Positions 46,874-55,171 of a DNA stretch of 64,000 bases are shown here, one piece after another. The notes beneath the pieces were generated by a model. The model searched no databases. It had not been told where the DNA came from and saw nothing but the letters and a program-made list of their open reading frames with translations. Position 1 is the first letter of the stretch. Every line of letters starts with the position of its first letter. Source of the DNA: Streptococcus salivarius (GTDB taxonomy: Bacteria > Bacillota > Bacilli > Lactobacillales > Streptococcaceae); contig NZ_CP015283.1 of the NCBI RefSeq assembly GCF_002094975.1, forward strand, positions 1 through 64,000. The letters run 5' to 3'. The translations under genes were made by a program, and so were the position numbers.

Positions 46874-48049
46874 ATGAGTTTTACAATTTTGAAAGAGGAA
46901 GAGTTTACATCTTTCATAGAAAAATGTAAAGAACATTCGTTCATGCAAACAGTATCAATGTCTAATCTCCTAAGAAAAAGAGGATTCGAGACTAAGTTTT
47001 TAGGTTGGAAAAGTAATAATGAAATTACTGTTGCTGCTATTGCTTTCATGAAGCATTTGACTGGAGGAGTCAGAATAGAAATTAATAGTGGTCCATCGTA
47101 TACAGATGAATCCGACTTAAAGAGTTTTTATCATGAATTACAACTTTTTGCTAAGAAACAGGGAGCTCTAGAACTGGTTGTAAAGCCAGACGACACTTAT
47201 CAGACATTTGAAATTGATGGAAAGCCTACTGAACCTGAGAAAACAGAATTAATTTCTACACTAACAGATCTTGGCTACAAATTTGATGGTTTACAGGTAG
47301 GCTATCCTGAAGGGGAACCAACCTGGCATTATTTGAAAAATCTTGAGGGCTTTGATGAAACATCCTTATTAAAATCATTTAACAAAAATAGCGTCAGAAA
47401 CATCAAAACTGCTCTCGACTATAATGTTATTGTTCGCAAAATAAATAAAGGCGAAATCACAGAATTCAAAAAGATTATAGAAGAAACCGGAAAAAGGCAA
47501 GGGTTTGAAGATAAAAGTTTAGATTATTATACAGATCTATATGATGCATTTGGTGATAACGCTGATTTCTTGGTAGCAGAGTTAGATTTTGAAAAAAGCT
47601 TAGATCACATAAATAGTAAACTTACCTCACTGAACCCTAAGAGCAAACAGTATGAGCAACAAGCTCAAAAATTGAATAAACAAAAACAGATCATTTCAGA
47701 GCTCAAACAAAAAATTAATACAGAGAAGATACTTCTTGCTTGTGCTTTAATACTATATACACAAGATCAGGCCACCTATCTATTTGGAGGTTCCTATACA
47801 GAATTTCAAAAATTCTCTGCTGCTTTCTTAATTCAGTATCATGCCATGAAATGCACTTTGAAGAGAAATATTATGAGTTATAATTTCCTTGGAATTACAG
47901 GCGTGTTTGACGGCTCTGATGGAGTTCTACGATTTAAACAAAACTTTAACGGTTATATTGTTCGTAAGATGGGAACCTTCCGTTATTACCCACAACCTTT
48001 AAAATACAAACTTATCCAAGGACTTAAAAAGCTTCTTAAACGTTCTTAG
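46874..48049 (+). CDS. FemAB-family aminoacyltransferase (MurM/MurN-like)
   Basis: Probably adds amino acids from aminoacyl-tRNA to the peptidoglycan interpeptide bridge. The 391-residue product has the two GNAT-like halves of the FemABX family and, between them, the expected helical coiled coil (about residues 230-285, rich in Lys, Gln and Leu). ATG has AAAGGA, and TATAAT-like words lie 40 bases upstream. It is monocistronic, with a very strong terminator. MurM and MurN usually occur as a pair, but here only one copy is present. Confidence 0.88.
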   Translation: MSFTILKEEEFTSFIEKCKEHSFMQTVSMSNLLRKRGFETKFLGWKSNNEITVAAIAFMKHLTGGVRIEINSGPSYTDESDLKSFYHELQLFAKKQGALELVVKPDDTYQTFEIDGKPTEPEKTELISTLTDLGYKFDGLQVGYPEGEPTWHYLKNLEGFDETSLLKSFNKNSVRNIKTALDYNVIVRKINKGEITEFKKIIEETGKRQGFEDKSLDYYTDLYDAFGDNADFLVAELDFEKSLDHINSKLTSLNPKSKQYEQQAQKLNKQKQIISELKQKINTEKILLACALILYTQDQATYLFGGSYTEFQKFSAAFLIQYHAMKCTLKRNIMSYNFLGITGVFDGSDGVLRFKQNFNGYIVRKMGTFRYYPQPLKYKLIQGLKKLLKRS

Positions 48050-48095
48050 TTTAAAGAATACTGTTTGCTATTCTCTCCTTGAAAATAAACACAAA

Positions 48096-48147
48096 ATTCT
48101 AATACAACAAAAAGTCATCATATGATGACTTTTTGTTGTATTAGAAT
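48096..48147. terminator. Perfect 52-base palindrome, bidirectional terminator
   Basis: Two 26-base arms, perfectly complementary, starting ATTCTAATACAACAAAAAGT. Each strand has a T-rich 3' half, so it can stop transcripts from both sides; it follows the FemAB gene. Confidence 0.85.
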
Positions 48148-48390
48148 CGACGTGAGACTATTCTCAATAGTCATAATCACCCGTCTAACAGTTAATTTGC
48201 TTAAACGCTAAAAAACCAAATACCGGCCAGTGCCCAAGCATTTTCTTCAAATCTTAGTGCACTTGACTCGTCACAAACTCTCAAAGAAGAATTCGCAGTA
48301 CTTAGTATTATCAGTAAAGCTTTCAATACACTCTCGCATAATAGGTGATTTATTTGTCTCATACCTTCGAAGCGAGACAAGCTTAAACTC
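48148..48390. other. Intergenic region without a recognised gene
   Basis: A minus-strand frame (48201-48407) encodes 68 residues containing SRFEGMRQINHLL and EENAWALAGIWFF, but it has no ribosome site and overlaps the tRNA terminator. The sequence may belong to a dispersed streptococcal repeat or gene remnant; this is a weak impression only. Confidence 0.3.
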
Positions 48391-48393
48391 ACA

Positions 48394-48421
48394 TAAAAAA
48401 AATCCAACCCTAAGGCTGGAC
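48394..48421 (-). terminator. Terminator after the second tRNA-Thr
   Basis: TCCAGCC-TTA-GGGTTGGA followed by eight T residues. Confidence 0.9.
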
Positions 48422-48432
48422 GCTATCACAGA

Positions 48433-48503
48433 TGCCACCACCGAGAATTGAACTCGGAACGGAGCATTACCATTGCTCTATTATACCATTTAACTATAGC
48501 GGC
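48433..48503 (-). tRNA. tRNA-Thr (anticodon GGT)
   Basis: 71-base cloverleaf with acceptor GCCGCTA/TGGTGGC (two wobble pairs), anticodon stem GAGCA/TGCTC, loop ATGGTAA and T-arm GAGTTCAATTCTC. The anticodon GGT reads ACC and ACT. The CCA end is not encoded. It stands alone, with its own terminator. Confidence 0.9.
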
Positions 48504-48560
48504 AACTGTTTTAATCTTACCATACTTCTATTTACTGTGGCAAGATTTTTTGCTTATTTT

Positions 48561-49442
48561 TTATAAATTTAAGTCTTGGTAAGGCGTACGGTAACCAACC
48601 TGTAAAACCTTACCATCTTTAATCAAGATAGGACGTTTAATCAACATACCATCTGAAGCCAAGAGTTCAACAGCTTCATCAAGAGATAGTGTCGGTAGCT
48701 TATCCTTTAAACCTAGAGAGCGGTAGGATTGACCACTCGTATTGAAGAATTTCTTAAGTTCTAAATCTGACCCTTCCAAAAGCTCTTTTAAAAATTGAGC
48801 TGAAGGTGGATTTTCCTTAATATTAATAGATTCAACATCTAAACCTAATTGATTGAGTTCTGCCTTTGCCTTACGGCAAGTGCTACATTTTGGATATTCA
48901 TAAAAAGTGTACATGTTTTTCTCCTTTTTTCTAGCATAAGCTATCTCTCTGGGACTGTCAAACCTGATGTCTTCTAAATGCAGTAGAAAACACTTAGCTT
49001 CTTCTCCTGCTGCATAATTACCTATCTGACCACTACTAGGCAAGACACGATGACAAGGGACCAGAATCAACCAAGGATTTTTACCAACAGCAGTTCCCAC
49101 AGCCTGTGCGGATTTGCAGGAGATTTGCTGGCTAATCTGTCCATAGCTAATGGTCCGTCCATAAGGTATCTCCCCTAAAACTGACCAGACTTTTTGTTGA
49201 AAATCTGTCCCTCTATCAGCTAGAGGTAGGATATCTGGACTTGGATTATCCCCCTTAAAATAAGCCTCTAACCAATGCTTGGTCTTTTTCAAGATAGAAT
49301 TTGAGGTGTCTACTAGCTCCTCTTCCTTGATCCCTGCCTGAAAATGTTTTTGCCCCTCCAACCAAACACCATAAAGCGCTTGGTCACTTGCCACCAAGCA
49401 CAAGCGTCCAATAGGAGATAAATAATACTGACGATAAAGCAT
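48561..49442 (-). CDS. Fused O6-alkylguanine-DNA methyltransferase and ArsC/Spx-type reductase
   Basis: Residues 1-165 are an Ogt/MGMT DNA-repair protein with the alkyl-acceptor Cys in PCHRVLPSSG and a preceding helix-turn-helix (ISYGQISQQISCKSAQAVG). Residues 177-293 are an ArsC/YffB thioredoxin-fold protein with CSTC near its start. No stop codon separates them. However, AAGGAG and an ATG at 48915 allow the second part to be made alone. I choose ATG 49442, because the in-frame TTG further up lies inside the serA terminator. A TATAAT ends seven bases before this ATG, so the mRNA may be leaderless. Confidence 0.85.
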   Translation of the reverse strand: MLYRQYYLSPIGRLCLVASDQALYGVWLEGQKHFQAGIKEEELVDTSNSILKKTKHWLEAYFKGDNPSPDILPLADRGTDFQQKVWSVLGEIPYGRTISYGQISQQISCKSAQAVGTAVGKNPWLILVPCHRVLPSSGQIGNYAAGEEAKCFLLHLEDIRFDSPREIAYARKKEKNMYTFYEYPKCSTCRKAKAELNQLGLDVESINIKENPPSAQFLKELLEGSDLELKKFFNTSGQSYRSLGLKDKLPTLSLDEAVELLASDGMLIKRPILIKDGKVLQVGYRTPYQDLNL

Positions 49443-49448
49443 ATCTTT

Positions 49449-49457
49449 ATTATAACA
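49449..49457 (-). promoter_or_regulatory. Extended -10 promoter immediately before ogt-arsC
   Basis: TGTTATAAT, ending seven bases before the ATG, which places the start point on the initiation codon. Confidence 0.65.
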
Positions 49458-49486
49458 AAAAAGACAGGAATCTCTTGTTCCTGTCA
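49457..49486 (-). terminator. Terminator of the serine operon
   Basis: GACAGGAA-CAAGAGA-TTCCTGTC followed by six T residues. Confidence 0.92.
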
Positions 49487-49494
49487 ATTAACTC

Positions 49495-50676
49495 TTATGA
49501 TTTACCTTTAATCAAACGCACACGAACGATATTTTCACTAGCTTCAAACTTGGCAACCAATTCATCAATCTTAGACTTGTCTGTTTCATCAAGGTCAAGA
49601 AGTGTATAGGCATAGTCACCCTTAGAACGGTTGATGATATTATCAATATTGATATTAAAATCAGAAACCGCTGTAGAGATACGAGCCACAATATTAGGCA
49701 CGTTTTTATTAATCAAAGTGATACGGTATGGGGCACTTAAGGCCTGTTGAACACGTGGGAAGTTGACAGAGTTAACAATTTCACCTGTTTCCATGAAACG
49801 ACGAATGGTTTGACCTGCCATAATCGCACAGTTAAGTTCTGCTTCACCTGTTGATCCACCAACGTGTGGGAAGACAGTCACATTAGGTTTGTTAAGGAGA
49901 TCTTCTGTACCAAAGTCTGTGATATAGCGTTTAACCACACCTGTTTCCAAAGCATCAAAGAGGGCATCGTTATCTACCAACTCTGCACGAGCAAAGTTAA
50001 TGATAGTTGTCCCTTTTTGCATGAGGTTAAAGGCATCCGCATTGAAAGTACCTTTTGTATCTGGTGTCAATGGAACGTGAACAGTGATATAGTCACAGTT
50101 TTCAAAAATCTCTTTAAGATCAGAAACACGTTTTACATGGTGAGAGATATTCCAGGCAGCTTCAATAGAAACATATGGGTCGTAACCATAGACCTTCATT
50201 CCCAAACGGTAAGCATAATTGGCAATACGTGCACCAATCGCACCAAGCCCGATAACACCCAATGTCTTACCAGTAATCTCGCTACCTGCAAACTGTTTCT
50301 TACCTGCTTCAATTTGTTTAGGAACATCGTCACCACTAAGTGTGTTAACCCAAGCATTGGCCGCAATATAGTCACGTGCTGAGAGTAAGATAGAGGCCAA
50401 AACAGCTTCTTTAACAGCGTTAGCATTGGCACCTGGAGTATTGAAGACAACAATCCCTTTTTCAGTTGCTTCGTCAACTGGGATATTGTTAGTACCTGCA
50501 CCAGCACGCGCAATAGCTTTCAAGTTGTCAGGGAAGACAGTATTATGGAGATTTTGACTACGAATGATAAAGGCATCCGGATTTTCCGCTAAATCACCAT
50601 CAATTTGGAAATGATTTCCAAGTTCCTTCAAACCAATCTGGTTAATATTGTTATACGTTTTTACACTAAATACCAT
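49495..50676 (-). CDS. serA: D-3-phosphoglycerate dehydrogenase
   Basis: NAD-dependent first step of serine synthesis. The 393-residue product has the catalytic and Rossmann domains (GLGAIGARIANYAYRLGMK, about 150-168) and the FPHVGGSTGEAE stretch with the active-site His (about 272). A short ACT domain follows (about 320-393), a possible serine sensor. It is 18 bases after the GNAT gene. The form without the long intervening domain is the short SerA class. Confidence 0.94.
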   Translation of the reverse strand: MVFSVKTYNNINQIGLKELGNHFQIDGDLAENPDAFIIRSQNLHNTVFPDNLKAIARAGAGTNNIPVDEATEKGIVVFNTPGANANAVKEAVLASILLSARDYIAANAWVNTLSGDDVPKQIEAGKKQFAGSEITGKTLGVIGLGAIGARIANYAYRLGMKVYGYDPYVSIEAAWNISHHVKRVSDLKEIFENCDYITVHVPLTPDTKGTFNADAFNLMQKGTTIINFARAELVDNDALFDALETGVVKRYITDFGTEDLLNKPNVTVFPHVGGSTGEAELNCAIMAGQTIRRFMETGEIVNSVNFPRVQQALSAPYRITLINKNVPNIVARISTAVSDFNINIDNIINRSKGDYAYTLLDLDETDKSKIDELVAKFEASENIVRVRLIKGKS

Positions 50677-50694
50677 AATTTTATTCCTCTTAAA

Positions 50695-51252
50695 TCAATG
50701 TATCCCGTGGTGAGCTGCTTCATCAAGTTCTTGATAAAAGGCTTTCTCCCGCTTAGTTTTGATTTTCTGATAAGCAAGACGTTCACCATCAATAGGAACC
50801 TTGCCACAATAGACATAGCCAAGCTTCTCCAAAATATGCTGCATGACAGTATTCTTTTCATGCGTATCGCAACGGAAATCATGAGCATCAGTCCCCTCAA
50901 TAAGACCTTGAATAAAGGTTTGAGCAATGCCTTGACCCGTAAATTCACTTAAAACGGCAATTCTATGAAAAGTAATGTAGCGCTTATTGTGGTGTTTCCA
51001 GTCCCCGTCATAGATTTTGTCGTAGGCAGGGTCTCCATCAACAATCACCGCAGCATAAGAAACGATTTGACCATCAACAATCCCTACATAGGCCTGCCCA
51101 TTAAGGACATCGTCAAAGATAGTTTCTTCTGTAGGGTAACCATCAGCTCCTTGCCATTGGGTACTCCCTGCTTCTGCTAAAGCAGTTCTAGCACTCTCAA
51201 TCACAGTCATGATAGCCCCAATTTCATTTGGGAAGGCTTGTCTAATTTCCAT
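50695..51252 (-). CDS. GNAT-family acetyltransferase
   Basis: A 185-residue N-acetyltransferase with the acetyl-CoA motif AVLSEFTGQGIAQTFIQGLIE (start about residue 95; the R/Q-x-x-G-x-A loop) and the following VMQHILEKLGYVYCG. Its place between serC and serA, 12 and 18 bases from them, suggests a role in serine metabolism or a neutral passenger. The substrate is unknown. Confidence 0.85.
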   Translation of the reverse strand: MEIRQAFPNEIGAIMTVIESARTALAEAGSTQWQGADGYPTEETIFDDVLNGQAYVGIVDGQIVSYAAVIVDGDPAYDKIYDGDWKHHNKRYITFHRIAVLSEFTGQGIAQTFIQGLIEGTDAHDFRCDTHEKNTVMQHILEKLGYVYCGKVPIDGERLAYQKIKTKREKAFYQELDEAAHHGIH

Positions 51253-51264
51253 CTCTTTACCTAA

Positions 51265-52359
51265 TTATTTATTTTCGGCTTCAAATTTCTTCATAAAGTC
51301 AATCAAGTCAAGTACACCCTGACGTGGGAAAGCGTTATAAACACTAGCACGCATACCACCTACTGAACGGTGTCCTTTGATATTCTTGAAACCAAGAGCA
51401 TCTGCTTCTGCTACAAATTTAGCATCCAACTCTTTACTTGGTGTTACAAATGGAATATTGCAGACAGAACGATCCTTGGCATCTTTGACAGGATTTGTAT
51501 AGAAATCAGAGGACTCAATGTAATCGTAGAGAAGACCTGATTTCTCACGTTGAATTTCAGCCATCTTGTCCACGCCACCAATTTCATTTTTAACCCAGTC
51601 AAAGACGAGTTTTGAAATATAGATGTTGAAACATGGTGGTGTATTGTAAAGTGATCCTGCTTCAGCTTGAATACGGTAATCCAACATGGCAGACAATTGT
51701 GGTTGGTCGTTAAGGAAGTCTTCACGAACGATAACCACTGTAACACCAGCAGGTCCAATATTTTTCTGAGCACCAGCATAGATAAGGGCAAAGTCCTCAA
51801 CATTGTAACGAGCAGCCAAAATATTTGAAGACATATCAGCTACAATTGGCACACCATTAGTATCAGGCAAATCGTAGATAGATGTTCCTTCAATGGTATT
51901 GTTCGTTGTCAAGTGAACATAAGCAGCTTCTGGATCAATTGTTGCTGGGTCAAAACTTGGGATATGATCGTAAACAGTTTCTTCTGAAGAGGCCAAAAGA
52001 ATTGGTTCAAAAGGAATGGTTTTTGAAAGTTTAACAGCTTCTGTATAAGCTTTTTTTCCCCATGAACCACCTACAAGGTAGTAAGCTTTCTTACCTTGAG
52101 CGAGGTTAAGTGGGACCATTGTAAATTGTGTTGAAGCGCCACCTTGCAAGAAAATAACCTTATAGTTATCTGGAATAGCCATGAGCTCACGAAGTGTCGC
52201 TTCCGCATCTTTAACGATTTTGTCAAATTCTGGAGAACGGTGGGACATTTCTAGCACGGACATACCGGAATCTTGATAGTTAAGCAATTCAGCTTGGGCT
52301 TTTTCAAGCACTGGTTTTGGTAATGTAGCAGGTCCTGCTGAGAAATTATAAATTGTCAT
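51265..52359 (-). CDS. serC: Phosphoserine aminotransferase
   Basis: PLP enzyme that converts 3-phosphohydroxypyruvate to phosphoserine. The 364-residue product begins [20 protein letters not shown], with the PLP lysine in [16 protein letters not shown] (about 191-206) and [14 protein letters not shown] near the end. First gene of the serC-GNAT-serA operon; serB is not in the window. The promoter carries a CodY box between its -10 and -35. Confidence 0.96.
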   Translation of the reverse strand: MTIYNFSAGPATLPKPVLEKAQAELLNYQDSGMSVLEMSHRSPEFDKIVKDAEATLRELMAIPDNYKVIFLQGGASTQFTMVPLNLAQGKKAYYLVGGSWGKKAYTEAVKLSKTIPFEPILLASSEETVYDHIPSFDPATIDPEAAYVHLTTNNTIEGTSIYDLPDTNGVPIVADMSSNILAARYNVEDFALIYAGAQKNIGPAGVTVVIVREDFLNDQPQLSAMLDYRIQAEAGSLYNTPPCFNIYISKLVFDWVKNEIGGVDKMAEIQREKSGLLYDYIESSDFYTNPVKDAKDRSVCNIPFVTPSKELDAKFVAEADALGFKNIKGHRSVGGMRASVYNAFPRQGVLDLIDFMKKFEAENK

Positions 52360-52388
52360 AAAGACACCTCCAAAATTTTAATGGTCCT

Positions 52389-52417
52389 ATTATAGCGAAT
52401 TTTCTGAATATTGTAAA
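52389..52417 (-). promoter_or_regulatory. serC promoter with CodY box in the spacer
   Basis: TTTACA, 17 bases, TATAAT. The spacer and -35 are covered by AATTTTCTGAATATT (plus strand 52398-52412), a one-mismatch copy of the CodY consensus. Confidence 0.88.
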
Positions 52418-52428
52418 GTGTTAACAGT

Positions 52429-52455
52429 AAAAAACGAACGGGATTAACCGCTCGC
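52429..52455 (-). terminator. Terminator of the ROK kinase gene
   Basis: CGAGCGG-TTAAT-CCCGTTCG followed by six T residues. Confidence 0.85.
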
Positions 52456-52513
52456 CACAAAAAAGTTAGCTATTTTATGTATATTTTGATCAGTAATTGA
52501 TTTTAGTATCCGT

Positions 52514-53407
52514 TTATTTTTGCTTAAGAAAATAGGCTGCCCCAATTAGATTAGCTCCATTATGATGATGACAAGCAACAATCTCGGGACGTTTAATAAT
52601 TTTACCGATAAAGTCAATCTCATGGTGAACCTTATCAAACTGGCGATTGACCTCCTTGATAAGAATCGGTTGCGCTGAAATACCACCTCCAATAACAAAG
52701 GTTTCCACATCAAAGATGGTTTGAAGATTCAAAATGGTAATGGCTAGATTACGGCAATAGCTTTCAAAAAGCGAATAGACTGTTTCATCTCCTGCATTTA
52801 TGGCCTTAAACGCGGCTAAACCATCCTTTAAATCTGAGTTACCTAGCACTTCATTTACCTTGGTAATTAAACCGACAGCCGACAAATCCATGCCTCGCAT
52901 CAATGAAGGATCAACTTTTTCCATTTGAACTGGTAACAGAAAGGTCAACTCCCCTGCTTGAAAGTGGCTTCCTTGAAAAAGTTTACCATTAATAATGAAT
53001 CCACCACCTAGACCTGAACCCAAAACAAGGGCTGCACCATTGGTCACTCCTTGCAAATGACCTGTGGCTAGCTCTGCCAAGGCCGCTGCTTTACCATCAT
53101 TAAGTGCCATTACAGGTAGATGGTACTTGGCTTCGAGGACCTCTTTAATACGAAAGCCGTGGAAGAACCTCAATAAGCCACCATGATAAATCACACCTTC
53201 CTCAGTATCAACTGTCCCTGGAACACTAATTGCTAAACCTGATAAGTCTACTTCAACTGAAGTAACTTTCTGATCAATCACGTCAATAGCTTGTTCCAAG
53301 GTTTGTGGGGATGACTGCGTCGGCAGATTCTTTTCAATGGCGAACTGCTCCGAAACAAGTGCTGACTTCATCTGTGTTCCCCCAAAATCAATCGCTAAAA
53401 TCGTCAT
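52514..53407 (-). CDS. ROK-family sugar kinase
   Basis: Probably phosphorylates glucose, fructose or an amino sugar, or acts on a related hexose. The 297-residue product has the phosphate loop IDFGGTQMK (about residues 5-13) and the ROK block VLGSGLGGGFIINGK. The CxCGxxGC zinc motif of many ROK proteins is not seen, which leans away from standard glucokinases. Start ATG 53407 has GGAGG. Monocistronic, with TGTTATAAT about 40 bases upstream. Confidence 0.87.
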   Translation of the reverse strand: MTILAIDFGGTQMKSALVSEQFAIEKNLPTQSSPQTLEQAIDVIDQKVTSVEVDLSGLAISVPGTVDTEEGVIYHGGLLRFFHGFRIKEVLEAKYHLPVMALNDGKAAALAELATGHLQGVTNGAALVLGSGLGGGFIINGKLFQGSHFQAGELTFLLPVQMEKVDPSLMRGMDLSAVGLITKVNEVLGNSDLKDGLAAFKAINAGDETVYSLFESYCRNLAITILNLQTIFDVETFVIGGGISAQPILIKEVNRQFDKVHHEIDFIGKIIKRPEIVACHHHNGANLIGAAYFLKQK

Positions 53408-53523
53408 AAGCATCCTCCACAGATTGTTATTCGTCATTATAACACAAAAGAGCAAAAACTAGAAAAAACGGTTCCAAAATGCTATCATAAACTTACAGAA
53501 TTAGATAAAAGGAGTTATCTCAC

Positions 53524-53919
53524 ATGACTAAATTTCTACACACTTGTGTCCGTGTCAAGGACCTAGAAGCCTCACTTAAATTCTATAAAGAAGCTCTTGG
53601 TTTCAAAGAAGCTCGTCGCAATGATTTTCCAGAATATAAGTTCACCCTTGTCTACTTGCAACTCGAAGATGATCCTGATTACGAGTTGGAATTAACCTAC
53701 AACTACGACCATGAAGCTTATGATCTCGGAGATGGATACGGGCATATCGCCGTTGGTGTTGATGACCTAGAAGCTACACACCAAGCTCACAAAGAGGCTG
53801 GCTATACTGTCACAGACCTCTCAGGTCTTCCTGGTAAACCAAAAATGTACTACTTTATCACTGATCCAGATGGCTATAAGATTGAAGTTATCCGTTTGAC
53901 GCAATTCCTAGAAAAATAA
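53524..53919 (+). CDS. gloA: Lactoylglutathione lyase (glyoxalase I)
   Basis: Converts the methylglyoxal-thiol adduct to a lactoyl thioester for detoxification. The 131-residue product is a two-module vicinal oxygen chelate protein. The four metal ligands are visible as His in FLHTCVRV, Glu in YELELTYN, His in GYGHIAVGVDD and Glu in YKIEVIRL. ATG has AAAGGAG. It stands alone on the plus strand. S. species rely on glutathione imported or made elsewhere, so the thiol is inferred. Confidence 0.93.
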   Translation: MTKFLHTCVRVKDLEASLKFYKEALGFKEARRNDFPEYKFTLVYLQLEDDPDYELELTYNYDHEAYDLGDGYGHIAVGVDDLEATHQAHKEAGYTVTDLSGLPGKPKMYYFITDPDGYKIEVIRLTQFLEK

Positions 53920-53927
53920 AACAAAAA

Positions 53928-53960
53928 AAGTCAGATCGTATAGATCTGGCTTCTTTTTGT
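53928..53960. terminator. Bidirectional terminator between gloA and the SPFH gene
   Basis: GTCAGATC-GTATA-GATCTGGC with a T run on either strand. Confidence 0.88.
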
Positions 53961-53962
53961 GC

Positions 53963-54862
53963 TTAATTTTTATTATCTGTCTTTAAGGCTGACAAAATTT
54001 GGGTACGAATATCATCCACACCGTTTGGATTATTTGGTAGGAATAAGGTTTGATTGCCTTTTGCCGCAAAAGTATTAAGGGTATCTAGATATTGGTTAGT
54101 CAAGAGAATAGACATAATCTGCTCTTCAGACATACCCACATTGGCCTCTTTAAGTTCTGCGATAGATTCAGCCAATCCATCAACGATTGCCTTACGTTGT
54201 TGGGCAATACCGACCCCGTGAAGACGATCTTTTTCAGCTTCGGCTTCGGCTGCTGTGACAATCTTAATCTTATCAGCTTCTGCCAATTCTTGAGCTGCTA
54301 CACGCTTACGTTGAGCAGCATTGATTTCGTTCATAGACTGTTTAACTTCAGCATCTGGTTCAACTTTGGTAATCAAGGTCTTAACAATGATATACCCATA
54401 AGTTGTCATTTCTTCGGCCACTTGGTGTTGAACCTCAAGGGCAATTTCATCCTTCTTCTCAAAGAGCTCATCAAGTGTCAATTTAGGAACTGATGAACGG
54501 AGAGCATCCTCAATGTATGATTTAATTTGAGCTTCTGGACGCATGAGTTTATAGTAAGCATCTGTTACATTTTGCTCATTAACACGATATTGAGTAGCCA
54601 CATTCATCATGACAAAGACATTGTCCTTTGTTTTAGTCTCAACCACAATCTCACTTTGAAGCAAACGTAGTTGAATACGAGCGGCAATTTTATCGATACC
54701 AAATGGTAAACGCATATGAATCCCACTCGTTGCAATCTTTTGATAACGTCCAAAACGTTCAACGATAGCCACTGACTGTTGACGTACAACGTAAAGCATA
54801 CTAATGAGAATTCCCAAAATAATCAGGAAGGAAAACAGTAAAAAGAGAAGTGCTGCTTGCAT
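53963..54862 (-). CDS. SPFH/band-7 membrane protein (QmcA/stomatin-like)
   Basis: The 299 residues have one N-terminal membrane helix (about 5-25), the SPFH domain (about 27-190, with QQSVAIVERFGRYQK and LRLPFGIDKI-like segment), an Ala/Glu/Lys-rich coiled coil (about 190-235) and a C-terminal segment. Homologues form oligomers in membrane microdomains, often helping proteases such as FtsH. There is no NfeD partner next to it. Promoter: TTGAAA-16-TATAAT with TGC extension. Confidence 0.88.
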   Translation of the reverse strand: MQAALLFLLFSFLIILGILISMLYVVRQQSVAIVERFGRYQKIATSGIHMRLPFGIDKIAARIQLRLLQSEIVVETKTKDNVFVMMNVATQYRVNEQNVTDAYYKLMRPEAQIKSYIEDALRSSVPKLTLDELFEKKDEIALEVQHQVAEEMTTYGYIIVKTLITKVEPDAEVKQSMNEINAAQRKRVAAQELAEADKIKIVTAAEAEAEKDRLHGVGIAQQRKAIVDGLAESIAELKEANVGMSEEQIMSILLTNQYLDTLNTFAAKGNQTLFLPNNPNGVDDIRTQILSALKTDNKN

Positions 54863-55171
54863 GTTAAGTCCTCCAAAATAAACATTAAAAATTTCTTTGT
54901 TTTATTATAGCACAGTAATACAATTTTTCAAGAAAAATAGCATGGCTCGTTCGAAATAGTGTAAAAGAGACACTTTCTTTATCACTGATGTGTCAGCACT
55001 CCTGAAAACTTGAAAATTCCTGCTAATCGAGAAAGTTGTACGCAACAGGCGAGACTTTTCGAAATAAGAAAAAGGCTGAAACGATTGCGTTTCAGCCTCT
55101 TAGTATTTTCGAAAATAAAATCGTTTGAAGAATCATTCTAGATGGCATCTAAAACTCAAATCTCAAATGAC
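54863..55171. other. Intergenic region between potD and the SPFH gene
   Basis: It holds the SPFH promoter (about 54910-54937) and the potD terminator (55067-55104). Between them the word TTTTCGAAA or TTCGAAATA appears three times (about 54953, 55048, 55107). I see no gene. Confidence 0.6.
55067..55104 (-). terminator. Terminator of the pot operon
   Basis: AGGCTGAAACG-CAAT-CGTTTCAGCCT followed by TTTTCTT. Confidence 0.93.

Noticed and set aside
46670..46948. Minus-strand frame of 92 codons overlapping the FemAB start
   Set aside because: It begins inside the FemAB-type gene and covers its promoter; only its tail may be a gene remnant.
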